A stretch of 17,342 nt of DNA. Origin: Pseudomonadota bacterium (GTDB lineage: Bacteria > Myxococcota > Polyangia > Polyangiales > Polyangiaceae). Below are positions 1-6,945 of this stretch, in pieces. The position numbers and the translations under genes were made by a program. The stretch lies in contig JAEZYO010000950.1 of the NCBI GenBank assembly GCA_023419055.1, forward strand, positions 1-17,342, written 5' to 3'. The notes beneath the pieces were generated by a model. The model was not told where the DNA came from. It did not search any database and saw only the letters and a list, made by a program, of their open reading frames with translations. Position 1 is the stretch's first letter, and every line of letters begins with the position of its first letter.

Positions 1-669
1 TTCCCACAGCACGATGCCGACGGCGAAGAGATCGGTCTGCGGGCTCGGGGGCTGACCCTGGATGAGCTCCGGCGCGAGATAGCGTACCTTGCCCTTGACC
101 ACGTTCGGCCGCGTGATGCGGCCGCGATCCATGGCGCGCGCCATTCCAAAGTCCGCAAGCTTCGTCACCCCGAGCTCGTCGAGCAGAATGTTCGGCGGCG
201 TCACGTCTCGATGAAGGACGGGGGACGGCTGACCTGCCGCGTCACGCCTGCTGTGCGCGGCGTCGAGCGCGCGCAGCACTTCGATGCCGATCGCGGCCAC
301 GAGCTCCCACGGCGTCTCTTTGCGTCCCACGCGGTGCGCTTCGACCCAGTTGCCGAGGTGTAACCCTTCGACCAGCTCGGTCACGAGGAAGTAGTCACCG
401 TGTTCGTCGACGCCGAAGTCGAGCACCGAGACGATGTTCGGATGACGCACGAGCGAGCCGACGCGCGCCTCTTCCACGAACATGGCCTCGATTTCGCCCG
501 TCCCGCGCAGGGACGGTTCGATGCGCTTGATCGCTACCGGCCGGCTGAAACCCTGGGAGCCGCGCGCCTCGGCTCTCCAGACCACGGCCATGCCGCCTTG
601 TCCGAGCGGAACGACCAGGTGGTAGCGGCCCGCGATGACTCGGCCAGGTGCGTCATAAAGAGTGGTCAC
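1..669 (-). CDS. Ser/Thr protein kinase, N-terminal part (cut by left window edge)
   Basis: Hanks-type (PknB-like) serine/threonine kinase; 223 codons are visible before the window edge. Visible in sequence: glycine loop GQGGMAVV (residues 23-30), ATP-binding Lys in VAIK (K48), helix-C Glu in FVEEAR (about 66-67), catalytic loop HRDVTPPN (D155, N160), metal-binding DFG (173-175) and APE (199-201). All catalytic residues are present, so it should be active. The start is GTG at 669-667, in the four-base overlap GTGA with the stop codon of the upstream MscS-type gene, implying translational coupling. The next in-frame ATG lies inside the glycine loop and is too late, and no start lies upstream that would keep a better fit. 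The C-terminal half, including any sensory or membrane part, is outside the window. Substrates are unknown; the channel encoded just upstream is an obvious candidate partner, by inference only. Confidence 0.93.
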   Translation of the reverse strand, partial: MTTLYDAPGRVIAGRYHLVVPLGQGGMAVVWRAEARGSQGFSRPVAIKRIEPSLRGTGEIEAMFVEEARVGSLVRHPNIVSVLDFGVDEHGDYFLVTELVEGLHLGNWVEAHRVGRKETPWELVAAIGIEVLRALDAAHSRRDAAGQPSPVLHRDVTPPNILLDELGVTKLADFGMARAMDRGRITRPNVVKGKVRYLAPELIQGQPPSPQTDLFAVGIVLWE

Positions 670-1460
670 TGATTCGGCTTTCCCGGGCGAAGCTGATCGA
701 GCACCCGCTTGGCGGCTCGCACCGCGCCTTGATGGGCCGCGGCGTAGTCTTCACTCTTACACCAAACCCTGAGTTGCCAATTCACGGCAGGCGCGCCGGG
801 CGCTCCGAGATCGCTGAGATAGGCCTCGGGCAGGGGCTCGGAGAGGGCTTGCGGGAGCTTTCCGAGGGCTTCCTCGAACGCTTGCCGCGCGGCGTCGAGG
901 TCGGTTTCGAGCGGGGTCGAGACGGCGAGCTCGACGCGGCGGGTGCGGTAGTAGCTCAGGTTCTCGAGCACCTGATTGAAGATCGAGGCGTTCGGCACGG
1001 AGATCTTGCGGTTGTCCGGCGTGGTCAGGCGTGTAGTGAAAAGCTCGAGCTCGTTCACGACGCCCAGCTGATTGGCGACCCGGATGGTGTCTCCAATCTT
1101 GAACGGCCGGAACAGGAGCAGCATGACACCCGCCGCGAAGTTGCTGAGCGTGTTTTGGAAGGCCAGGCCGATGGCGACGCCCGCCGCACCGATCACCGCC
1201 GCGAAGGTGGTGGTCTGGAATCCCACCGCGCCGAGGCACGCCACGAACGCGCCGAGGATGATGGCGTACCGAAGGAAGGCGGCCAGGAACCCGATCAGGG
1301 TCGCGTCGAGCTGCGTCTTGCGCAGGCCGCGGTCGGCCGCGCGCGACAACCAGCCGGCAATCATCCAGGCGATCGCGAACGCGATGAGGACGCCGCCGGC
1401 CCGCACCAGGAACACGGCGCCCCTCTGCACGAGGAGGGCGAACAGCTTCTCGGTCTCCAT
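666..1460 (-). CDS. MscS-family small-conductance mechanosensitive ion channel
   Basis: Inner-membrane channel of the MscS family, which opens under membrane tension to release solutes during osmotic downshock. The protein is 264 residues, close to E. coli MscS (286). Three hydrophobic segments lie at about 15-37, 55-77 and 85-116. The last contains the Gly/Ala-rich pore helix and the family signature GLAFQNTLSNFAAG followed by RPFKIGD (about 98-124). The beta domain (VPNASIFNQVLENLS) and a mixed alpha/beta C-terminal domain follow. The start is ATG at 1460, preceded 7 bases upstream by GGGGAAG. The reading frame stays open for 60 more codons, but that stretch is Arg/Pro/Ser-rich and unlike the family. 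A weak promoter candidate is TTGACG (1505-1500), 16 bases, GATACG (1483-1478), but it leaves a very short leader. The stop overlaps the start of the downstream Ser/Thr kinase. Confidence 0.93.
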   Translation of the reverse strand: METEKLFALLVQRGAVFLVRAGGVLIAFAIAWMIAGWLSRAADRGLRKTQLDATLIGFLAAFLRYAIILGAFVACLGAVGFQTTTFAAVIGAAGVAIGLAFQNTLSNFAAGVMLLLFRPFKIGDTIRVANQLGVVNELELFTTRLTTPDNRKISVPNASIFNQVLENLSYYRTRRVELAVSTPLETDLDAARQAFEEALGKLPQALSEPLPEAYLSDLGAPGAPAVNWQLRVWCKSEDYAAAHQGAVRAAKRVLDQLRPGKPNQ

Positions 1461-1780
1461 GGGCGGGCTTCCCCGGGCGTATCGCGGCAGTTCCAAACAC
1501 GTCAAGCGACTGCCCGGCCCGAGCGCGGAACGAGCAGATTTCCCGCAGCGGGCTTCGTCCATCGCGTCGTGTCCGAAGCTTTCGCCCGAGCCTCGGGATG
1601 GACTCACCCGGTGGGTGGAAGGCGGACGCGCTTCCCGCATCCCGAGCCCCAGGTGTCACACCCTTCATGCCACGGCGCCTGAAAAAATCGCGGCGGGTTG
1701 CTCTGCGAGCTCCGACGACGAGACGGCGCTCGTCCGTTGCATGTTGCCTCGCGGACGCGCAAAATGGGCGCTACTTCGCG
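1461..1780. other. Divergent intergenic region between MscS-type gene and lectin-like lipoprotein
   Basis: These 320 bases separate two divergent genes and contain no convincing gene. Open frames cross it in several phases, but their translations are Arg/Pro/Ser-rich without domain character. It holds three short GC-rich palindromes: CCCGC-A-GCGGG (1542-1552), CCCGAG-C-CTCGGG (1585-1597) and CACCC-GGT-GGGTG (1605-1617). A weak promoter-like pair facing the MscS-type gene is TTGACG at 1505-1500 and GATACG at 1483-1478. I found no good promoter for the plus-strand lipoprotein. Confidence 0.5.
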
Positions 1781-2776
1781 ATGCATTATCCGAGCTCGGC
1801 TGGTGTGAGGCTGTCCGTTCTGGCGCTGGCGTTTGTAACCCTTTGGGCTTGTGAAGGCGCCGACAACGCCGATCTCTTCAGCTCTCACTCCGGCGCTGAG
1901 GGCGGAACCTCGGCCGGAATGGGCGGCAGCGCCTTCGCCGGAAGCTCGAGCTCCGCGGGCGGCGCGGGTAGCGGCAGTACCGCGGGCGGGGCAGGCGGAA
2001 CCAGCGGCGGCGCGTCGGGCGGCAATGGTGGCACGGCCGGAACGAGCGATGGCTCGGGCGGCAGCACTGGGGGGCAGAGCGGCGGAACCGGCGGCGGAAC
2101 CGGCGGCGGCGACGGCGGTGACTCGGGCGCGGGCTCGATGGGCGGCGAGGCAGGCGCCAACGGTGGCGAGGGCGGGGTGCCGGAACCCATAGGCGGCGCA
2201 GGCGGTGCAGGCGGCGAAAGCGGAACCGGCTGCGACCACGCTGAGGTCTGCGACGGCCGGGACAACGACTGCAACGGCTCCATCGATCCACCAGGGACTT
2301 GCCCCGCGGGGTGTAAGGGCGTCGCCGAGCCCGAGACGGGTCACGGCTACATGGTGTGCAAGGTCAGCTCGCTCGCGGACAATTCCTGGGCGCAAGCGCA
2401 GGAACGCTGCCAACAGGAGAGCCCCGACATGCACCTGGCGTGGATCGAGACCCCGGCCGAAAACGAGTTCTTGCGGGATGCGGCCGACGAGCTCCTCGAC
2501 ACGGAGGTGTGGATCGGCGCGACCGACCTCGATCAAGAGGGGTCGTGGTACTGGCACCCGGGAGGCATCCAGCTCTGGGACCAGAGCGCGAACGACGGCA
2601 AGGGCGCGCCGGTCAATGATCAAAATCCTCAGTGGAAGGCCGGACAGCCCAACAACCTGTCCACCATCGAGCCGGAGGGCGAAGACTGCGCGGTCCTTTC
2701 GGGTGATGGAACCTGGAACGACTATCGCTGCAACATCACCACGGTCGAAGGCTTCATCTGCGAGCACGAAGACTGA
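1781..2776 (+). CDS. Lipoprotein with Gly-rich stalk, MopE-like motif and C-type lectin-like domain
   Basis: Predicted surface lipoprotein of 331 residues. A signal peptide (about 9-23) ends in the lipobox LWAC, with lipidation Cys24. Residues about 38-148 are a Gly/Ser/Ala/Thr-rich low-complexity stalk. Next comes a Cys/Asp-rich motif, C157-DGRDNDCNG-SID (151-178), resembling the putative metal-binding motif of MopE-like proteins. The C-terminal about 145 residues look like a C-type lectin-like domain: WIGATDLDQEGSW, WKAGQPNN (QPN 289-291), EDCA (Cys303), WNDYRC (WND 312-314, Cys317) and terminal FICE (Cys327). WND and QPN sit where calcium and sugar ligands lie in lectins, so sugar binding is plausible but not shown. 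The start is ATG 1781, which gives a proper signal peptide; the frame is open for 61 codons upstream without signal-peptide character. No clear Shine-Dalgarno is visible. The Nudix gene begins one base after its stop. Confidence 0.87.
   Translation: MHYPSSAGVRLSVLALAFVTLWACEGADNADLFSSHSGAEGGTSAGMGGSAFAGSSSSAGGAGSGSTAGGAGGTSGGASGGNGGTAGTSDGSGGSTGGQSGGTGGGTGGGDGGDSGAGSMGGEAGANGGEGGVPEPIGGAGGAGGESGTGCDHAEVCDGRDNDCNGSIDPPGTCPAGCKGVAEPETGHGYMVCKVSSLADNSWAQAQERCQQESPDMHLAWIETPAENEFLRDAADELLDTEVWIGATDLDQEGSWYWHPGGIQLWDQSANDGKGAPVNDQNPQWKAGQPNNLSTIEPEGEDCAVLSGDGTWNDYRCNITTVEGFICEHED
2081..2116 (+). repeat. 12-base tandem repeat in the Gly-rich stalk
   Basis: Two perfect tandem copies of GGCGGAACCGGC (2081-2092, 2093-2104) are followed by a degenerate third, GGCGGCGACGGC. 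Each copy encodes Gly-Gly-Thr/Asp-Gly. Because 12 is a multiple of 3, gain or loss of a copy would change stalk length without shifting the frame. The wider tract (about 1895-2230) is built from GGC/GGN codons. Confidence 0.75.
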
Positions 2777-2777
2777 C

Positions 2778-3257
2778 GTGGCGGCCAAGACGAGCGCCGG
2801 ACTCTTGGTCTATCGGCTGACGGGCGAGCGCTTGCAGGTTCTGCTCGTCCACCCGGGCGGCCCCTTCTTCAAGAAGCGCGACCTTGGCAGCTGGAGCATC
2901 CCGAAGGGAGAAATTTCGTCGGGAGAGGAGCCACTCGCGGCAGCCTGCCGCGAGCTCACGGAAGAGACCGGCTTCGTGAGCGTGGGCCCCTACGAGCCGC
3001 TCGGCAGCGTCACGCAGCGTGGCGGCAAGCACGTCGTCGCATTCGCGTGCCAGGGAGACTTCGACGTCGGCGCGCTCGTCAGCAACGAGTTCGAGCTCGA
3101 GTGGCCACCCCGTTCCGGCAAGAAGGCGATGTTCCCGGAGGTGGATCGCGGCGAGTACTTCGAGCTCGAGACAGCGCGGACGAAGATCAACCCCGCTCAG
3201 GCCGCGTTCTTGAACCGGCTCGAGGAGCTCGTGCAGAAGTCAGCGGGTCGGGGGTAG
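2778..3257 (+). CDS. Nudix hydrolase (COG4119-like)
   Basis: Nudix-family pyrophosphohydrolase of 159 residues, probably cytoplasmic because it has no signal peptide. A perfect Nudix box spans residues 44-66: G44, then E50, then R58-E59-L60-T61-E62-E63-T64-G65-F66, fitting GX5EX7REUXEEXGU, so the metal-binding catalytic helix is intact. The preceding AGLLVYR and LLVHPGGPFFKKRDLGSWSIPKG resemble the COG4119 group of predicted NTP pyrophosphohydrolases. The substrate cannot be read from sequence; nucleoside polyphosphates or nucleotide sugars are usual. The start is GTG at 2778, one base after the lectin-like gene's stop, with weak purine-rich GAAGA upstream. The frame is open further upstream but only as a shadow of the previous gene. 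Translational coupling to that gene is likely. The last 18 bases overlap, tail to tail, the minus-strand membrane protein gene. Confidence 0.92.
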   Translation: MAAKTSAGLLVYRLTGERLQVLLVHPGGPFFKKRDLGSWSIPKGEISSGEEPLAAACRELTEETGFVSVGPYEPLGSVTQRGGKHVVAFACQGDFDVGALVSNEFELEWPPRSGKKAMFPEVDRGEYFELETARTKINPAQAAFLNRLEELVQKSAGRG

Positions 3258-3536
3258 CGGCTCGCCTTTCGAGCCGTCGGCTTTCTTGTCGCCCTTCCGC
3301 GCTCCGACGACGAGCGCGAGCACGAAGCCAATCACTCCCCCGACGCCTGCGGCGTAGATCTCGAAGCGCGCGAAGCTACCGAGCGCCGAGCGCACCGCGG
3401 GGCCGCACGAGAGCGTTTCCTGACCCGGAGCCTCGTATCGCCAGGCGATGAAGCCGGGACCGAGCACGATCGCCGCCGCCAGCGCCAGGGCGGCGCCGAA
3501 CGCCGCCAGGCCGAGCCATCCCTTCAAGCGCTCCAT
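3240..3536 (-). CDS. Small two-helix membrane protein, unknown function
   Basis: Unrecognised protein of 98 residues. Two hydrophobic segments are visible: about 8-30 (LAAFGAALALAAAIVLGPGFIAW) read as one helix, and about 60-82 (YAAGVGGVIGFVLALVVGA). They are separated by a loop of about 30 residues with one Cys, and followed by a charged Lys/Asp/Pro-rich tail (RKGDKKADGSKGEP), which by the positive-inside rule is cytoplasmic. ATG at 3536 is taken as start; GTG at 3542 is two codons upstream and equally possible. No clear Shine-Dalgarno is present. The gene follows the propeller lipoprotein on the same strand after 79 bases and overlaps the Nudix gene end by 18 bases. Reality is supported by the clean amphipathic pattern; function is unknown. 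Confidence 0.6.
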   Translation of the reverse strand: MERLKGWLGLAAFGAALALAAAIVLGPGFIAWRYEAPGQETLSCGPAVRSALGSFARFEIYAAGVGGVIGFVLALVVGARKGDKKADGSKGEPLPPTR

Positions 3537-3585
3537 CAGCACGAGCGGAAGCTAGACGACTCGGCCCAGGGTGGCAACGGGGCCG

Positions 3586-3601
3586 GGCTTCGGGGGAAGC
3601 C
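3586..3601 (-). terminator. Hairpin downstream of the propeller lipoprotein gene
   Basis: Perfect 6-base inverted repeat GGCTTC / GAAGCC with a 4-base loop, beginning 14 bases after the stop of the propeller gene. No T-run follows on the minus strand, so if it acts it is not a classical intrinsic terminator. It may be a chance GC-rich hairpin. Confidence 0.3.
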
Positions 3602-3615
3602 GCGCGGCGCGGGCC

Positions 3616-4614
3616 CTACTTGACCTCGTACACCTCGACGGCGTTTTCCATGAAGCGCGGGACGAGCACGCGATTTCGCTTGGTGTCGTAGCCGATATCT
3701 GCCGGTGACGAGACGTTCGCGATCGCGACCTCGAACTTGTCGTTCAGCTTGCCGGAGTAGACGGCGGACGCCTTCCAGCTCGTGACGAAGAGCTTGTCAC
3801 CCGCGGCGATGATGCCGTCGAGGCCTCCCTCCGGGAGCTTCGTGATGTCCTGGCGCGCGCCCTTGTCGTCGATGCGATACACCTCGTTGCTGTTGAAGGT
3901 GTCCACGAGGAGCCCCTTGTCCGTCCAGACGAGCCCGTTCGGGCCGCCGAGATCCTTGGACTTGATGAGCGGCTTGAGCTTGCCCTTGTCGATGACGTAG
4001 ACGGCGTCCGTCCCCGTGGGGTCGAAGCCGTTCGCGCCCGGCTTGATGCCCGAGTCGGCCACGAAGATCCGACCGTCGGGCGAAGACGCGATGTCGTTCA
4101 GGAAGGTGGCGCCCGGCACGACGATTTCACCTTTGGCGGCGCCCGTCTTCGCGTCGAACTTGCGGACCGTGCTGACGTCGCTGACGTAGAGGATGCCGCC
4201 CACGATGGCCATGCCCTTCGGGGCGTTGAGCTTCACGTCGTTGACGCCGCCGGCGATGAACTTCGCTTTGACGACCTTACCGTCGGGCGAAAGCTCGGTG
4301 ATGTAGCCGTTGTTGTCGAGATCGGTCGGCTTGCCGTTGATGTTCGAGACGAGGTAGCGATCGCTCGCCTCGTCGTAGAGCACGCTCTCCGGAGTGGCGA
4401 TGCCCTCGGTGTAGCGCACGACCGGAGTGGGTCCGGCTTCCTTGGGCGGCTCGGGCGCGGGGGCCTCGGCGGTGGTCGCTGCCGGGGGCGGGGGCGTGAC
4501 GGCAACCGGCGGAGCGGTTTCTGCCGGAGTGGGAGCGGGGGCGGGCTCGGCCGGCGGCTGTGAGCCACCGCACGCCGAGACCAGGAGCAGTAGAGGAAGA
4601 AGTCGCTTTGCCAT
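3616..4614 (-). CDS. SMP-30/gluconolactonase-like beta-propeller lipoprotein
   Basis: Lipoprotein of 332 residues. A short signal peptide ends in lipobox VSAC with lipidation Cys15. Residues about 19-64 are a Pro/Ala/Glu linker. Residues about 66-332 read as a beta-propeller, with recurrent blades such as GILYVSDVS, GRIFVADSG, GLLVDTFNS and KLFVTSW. Four positions match the metal-site spacing of SMP-30/regucalcin-type propellers: E76 (TPES), N173 (FLND), N226 (GGPNG) and D266 (GGLDG). This makes a metal-dependent lactonase or a related binding role plausible; the residue mapping is my inference. The ATG at 4614 gives the signal peptide and has no Shine-Dalgarno. The promoter candidate upstream predicts a start of transcription at or next to the ATG, so the mRNA may be leaderless. 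It is divergent from the triple-DsbA lipoprotein and followed by the small membrane protein. Confidence 0.88.
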   Translation of the reverse strand: MAKRLLPLLLLVSACGGSQPPAEPAPAPTPAETAPPVAVTPPPPAATTAEAPAPEPPKEAGPTPVVRYTEGIATPESVLYDEASDRYLVSNINGKPTDLDNNGYITELSPDGKVVKAKFIAGGVNDVKLNAPKGMAIVGGILYVSDVSTVRKFDAKTGAAKGEIVVPGATFLNDIASSPDGRIFVADSGIKPGANGFDPTGTDAVYVIDKGKLKPLIKSKDLGGPNGLVWTDKGLLVDTFNSNEVYRIDDKGARQDITKLPEGGLDGIIAAGDKLFVTSWKASAVYSGKLNDKFEVAIANVSSPADIGYDTKRNRVLVPRFMENAVEVYEVK

Positions 4615-4621
4615 GCCGCGA

Positions 4622-4650
4622 ACTACGCTTCAGGCTGGCGAGAGAGTCAA
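4622..4650 (-). promoter_or_regulatory. Candidate sigma-70-type promoter for the propeller lipoprotein (possibly leaderless)
   Basis: On the minus strand TTGACT (4650-4645, 5 of 6 to TTGACA) is followed after 17 bases by CGTAGT (4627-4622, 3 of 6 to TATAAT). A start of transcription about 7 bases beyond falls at 4615-4614, on the ATG itself. The absence of a Shine-Dalgarno before that ATG fits a leaderless mRNA. The -10 is poor, so this is tentative. Confidence 0.4.
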
Positions 4651-4680
4651 TGCGGAAACCCGGTTCGAATCGTGCGGAAA
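4651..4680 (-). promoter_or_regulatory. Direct repeats TTTCCGCA x2, operator candidate abutting the -35
   Basis: Two identical 8-base copies of TTTCCGCA (minus strand; 4680-4673 and 4658-4651) lie 22 bases apart, about two helical turns. The proximal copy touches the -35-like TTGACT at 4650. Such geometry is typical of sites for a dimeric activator bound on one face of DNA next to RNA polymerase. The regulator is unknown. Confidence 0.4.
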
Positions 4681-4938
4681 TCATGCCGTTCGGCAGGCCT
4701 CTTGCCGCGTAGAATTCCGCACGTCCGTACGTCGGTCGAGAACGCGCCTCGCTTGAATCGCTGTCGCTCTCGGAAGCGCGGCCGCGCCGGCTCCGAGCGT
4801 GCAACGGTCGCGGCTTCGACGCGCTCTCACCCTCGCACGACAGGCGCGCCGACGACGAAAGCGCGTCGAGAAGGCCGCTTCTCTGCCCCGTCCGGCCGCT
4901 CGATTGCGCGCCCGGGGAATTTCGACAATCGTCGCCGG

Positions 4939-6942
4939 ATGTCTTCGCGCCTCCAGGCCGTCGTTCTCTTACAAGTTGCGGTTGCGTGTGCGAGCACGGG
5001 CCCGAGCGCCCCTGTCGCAGGGGATCCCGTCGCGGTGCCCGCGCCGACGACGGACCCAGTGGAGGCGCCGGTCGCCGCCGCTCCCGTGCGCCAGGAGCAG
5101 CCGACTTCGGAGAAGTTGCCGATCGACGCGGATGACATCGTGTGGGGTTCGGCCACGGCACCCGTCACGTTGGTCGAGTTCACGGACGTCCAATGCCCGT
5201 TCTGCGCTCGCGTCAAACCGACGATCGCGACCCTGATGCGAGACTACGGACGCGACAAGCTCCGCATCGTCGTCAAGCACAACCCGCTTTCGTTCCACGA
5301 CCGCGCGCTCGAGGCTGCGCGCTTCGCTCAGGCGGTGACCGATCTGGGAGGGCCCGACGCAGGGCTCGAGTTCATGCAGCGCGCCTTCGTGGCCCAACGC
5401 GAGCTCGATCGGCCACGCTTGGCAGAGTACGCGCGCGAGCTCGGCCTCGACCCCGCGCGCGTGGAGGCCCGCGCAGACTCCCCGGAGGTGGCGAGCGCCG
5501 TCGATCGCGACATGGCGCTCGCGAAGCAAGTGGGGGCTACCGGTACGCCCGCCTTCTTCGCCAACGGAGTGAAGATCTCGGGTGCACAGCCGCTAGACGT
5601 CTTCCGCGAGAGGCTCGACGCAGAGCTCGACAAGGCCGCCGAGCTTACTCGCAACGGAACCCCTGCCGAGAAAGTCTTCCCCACGCTCGTGGCGCGCAAC
5701 TGGGACGACCCCCCGCCGCCCTCGAAGGCCGCGCCGCCCGCCGAGGCCGACCTCAGCGTCTGGAAGGTGCCGACCGCGGGGGCCGCCGCGCGAGGAGCGC
5801 AGAAGCCGCTCGTCACGATCGTGGAGTTTACGGACTATCAGTGCCCCTTCTGCAAGCGCGCCGAGGCGACGATGCAGGAGCTCCTCGACCGCTACCCGGA
5901 CGACGTCAGGCTCGTGATCCGGCACAACGCGCTCCCGTTTCACCAGCGCGCCCGCGCCGCGGCCACGCTCGCGATCGAGGCGCGCGCGCAGCGCGGTGAC
6001 GCGATGTTCTTCAAGGTGGCCGCGCGGCTGTTCGAGTCAGCGCCCAACTTGGAAGAGCCCGTGCTCCTCGAGATCGCGCGCGAGTTCAAGCTGAACGAAG
6101 CGCGCGTCAAGGCCGCGCTCGCCAAAGGTACTCACGACCGCGTGATCGACGCCGACATGGAGCTCGCCTCGGACTTCCAGGCGCGGGGCGTCCCTCATTT
6201 CTTCATCAACGGCGTCAGGCTCTCCGGCGCGCAGCCGATCGAGAAGTTCGTCGAGGCGGTCGAGCGGGAGCGTGAGAAGGCGAAGGCGCTCGTCGCGCAA
6301 GGCACCCCTCGGTCCAAGATCTACGCCGAAATCATGAAGACCGCTCGCGAGCCGGCGCTCCCGGAGCAGAAGGTCATCGCCATCCCCTCGGACAGCCCGA
6401 GCCGCGGCCCCGCGAAGGCGCCCGTGGTGATCCAGATCTTCAGCGATTTTCAGTGTCCGTTCTGCAAGCGCGTGGAAGCGACGCTGGCCGACCTCGATCG
6501 CAAGTACCCGGGCCAGATCCGCTGGGTTTTCCGCAACCTTCCGCTGTCGTTCCACAAGCAGGCGCGCCCCGCCGCGCGAGCTGCGCTCGAGGCCAGAGCG
6601 CAGCGGGGTGAGCAAGCCTTCTGGACGATGCACGATCGCCTGTTCGCCGCGCAGGAGGTCGAGGGCGGTCTCAGCGACGAGAACATCCTCGTCATCGCCG
6701 AGGACATGGGCCTCGACATGGATCGCTTTCGGGCTGCGCTCGAGAACGGCACGCACGACGCGGCGATCGAGCGCGACGCGAGCGCCGCCGATCAGGCGGG
6801 CATCAACGGCACGCCGGGCTTTCTGATCAACGACTTCTACCTGAGCGGAGCGCAGCCCCTCCCCGCGTTCGAGAAGCTCGTGAAGCTCGCGAAGGCGCAG
6901 AAGAACAAGAAGCCCGCGCCCGCGGTCAAGCAGCCCTTGTGA
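4939..6942 (+). CDS. Lipoprotein with three tandem DsbA-like thioredoxin domains
   Basis: Envelope thiol-disulfide oxidoreductase of 667 residues. The short signal peptide ends in VAVAC with lipidation Cys17, followed by a Pro/Ala/Val linker to about 65. Three DsbA/Thioredoxin_4-type domains follow, each with a CPFC redox site (86-89, 302-305, 506-509) and a cis-Pro loop (GTP 202-204, GVP 417-419, GTP 624-626). Each cis-Pro loop is followed by a conserved SGAQP about 10 residues later. The redox sites are 216 and 204 residues apart, so the copies are full-length and all three look catalytic. Pro/Ala-rich linkers join them. Typical DsbA proteins have a single domain of about 200 residues. The ATG at 4939 is chosen because it directly precedes the signal peptide; the Shine-Dalgarno is weak. 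Likely role: oxidation or isomerisation of exported Cys-containing proteins, anchored in a membrane. It converges with the next gene with 3 bases between stops. Confidence 0.92.
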   Translation: MSSRLQAVVLLQVAVACASTGPSAPVAGDPVAVPAPTTDPVEAPVAAAPVRQEQPTSEKLPIDADDIVWGSATAPVTLVEFTDVQCPFCARVKPTIATLMRDYGRDKLRIVVKHNPLSFHDRALEAARFAQAVTDLGGPDAGLEFMQRAFVAQRELDRPRLAEYARELGLDPARVEARADSPEVASAVDRDMALAKQVGATGTPAFFANGVKISGAQPLDVFRERLDAELDKAAELTRNGTPAEKVFPTLVARNWDDPPPPSKAAPPAEADLSVWKVPTAGAAARGAQKPLVTIVEFTDYQCPFCKRAEATMQELLDRYPDDVRLVIRHNALPFHQRARAAATLAIEARAQRGDAMFFKVAARLFESAPNLEEPVLLEIAREFKLNEARVKAALAKGTHDRVIDADMELASDFQARGVPHFFINGVRLSGAQPIEKFVEAVEREREKAKALVAQGTPRSKIYAEIMKTAREPALPEQKVIAIPSDSPSRGPAKAPVVIQIFSDFQCPFCKRVEATLADLDRKYPGQIRWVFRNLPLSFHKQARPAARAALEARAQRGEQAFWTMHDRLFAAQEVEGGLSDENILVIAEDMGLDMDRFRAALENGTHDAAIERDASAADQAGINGTPGFLINDFYLSGAQPLPAFEKLVKLAKAQKNKKPAPAVKQPL

Positions 6943-6945
6943 CGT

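Larger units (their letters stand above)
4615..4938. other. Divergent intergenic region, propeller lipoprotein / triple-DsbA lipoprotein
   Basis: These 324 bases lie between two divergent lipoprotein genes and hold no convincing gene; the frame of the plus-strand gene is open back to 4672, but that part is Arg/Ser-rich and precedes the signal peptide. The propeller-proximal part holds a promoter and direct repeats, listed separately. For the plus-strand gene a -10-like TAGAAT is at 4710-4715, with only a poor -35 (TTCGGC, 4689-4694). About 220 bases of leader would follow, so the true promoter may lie elsewhere. Confidence 0.5.

Noticed and set aside
1895..2230. Gly-rich tract as a CRISPR array or mobile repeat
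   Set aside because: Repeats are short, codon-phased and without unique spacers; they encode the lipoprotein stalk.
1604..2788. Long minus-strand open frame (394 codons) across the lectin-like lipoprotein
   Set aside because: Arg/Ala/Pro-rich translation with no domain; it mirrors the Gly-rich coding tract and lies over a clear plus-strand gene.
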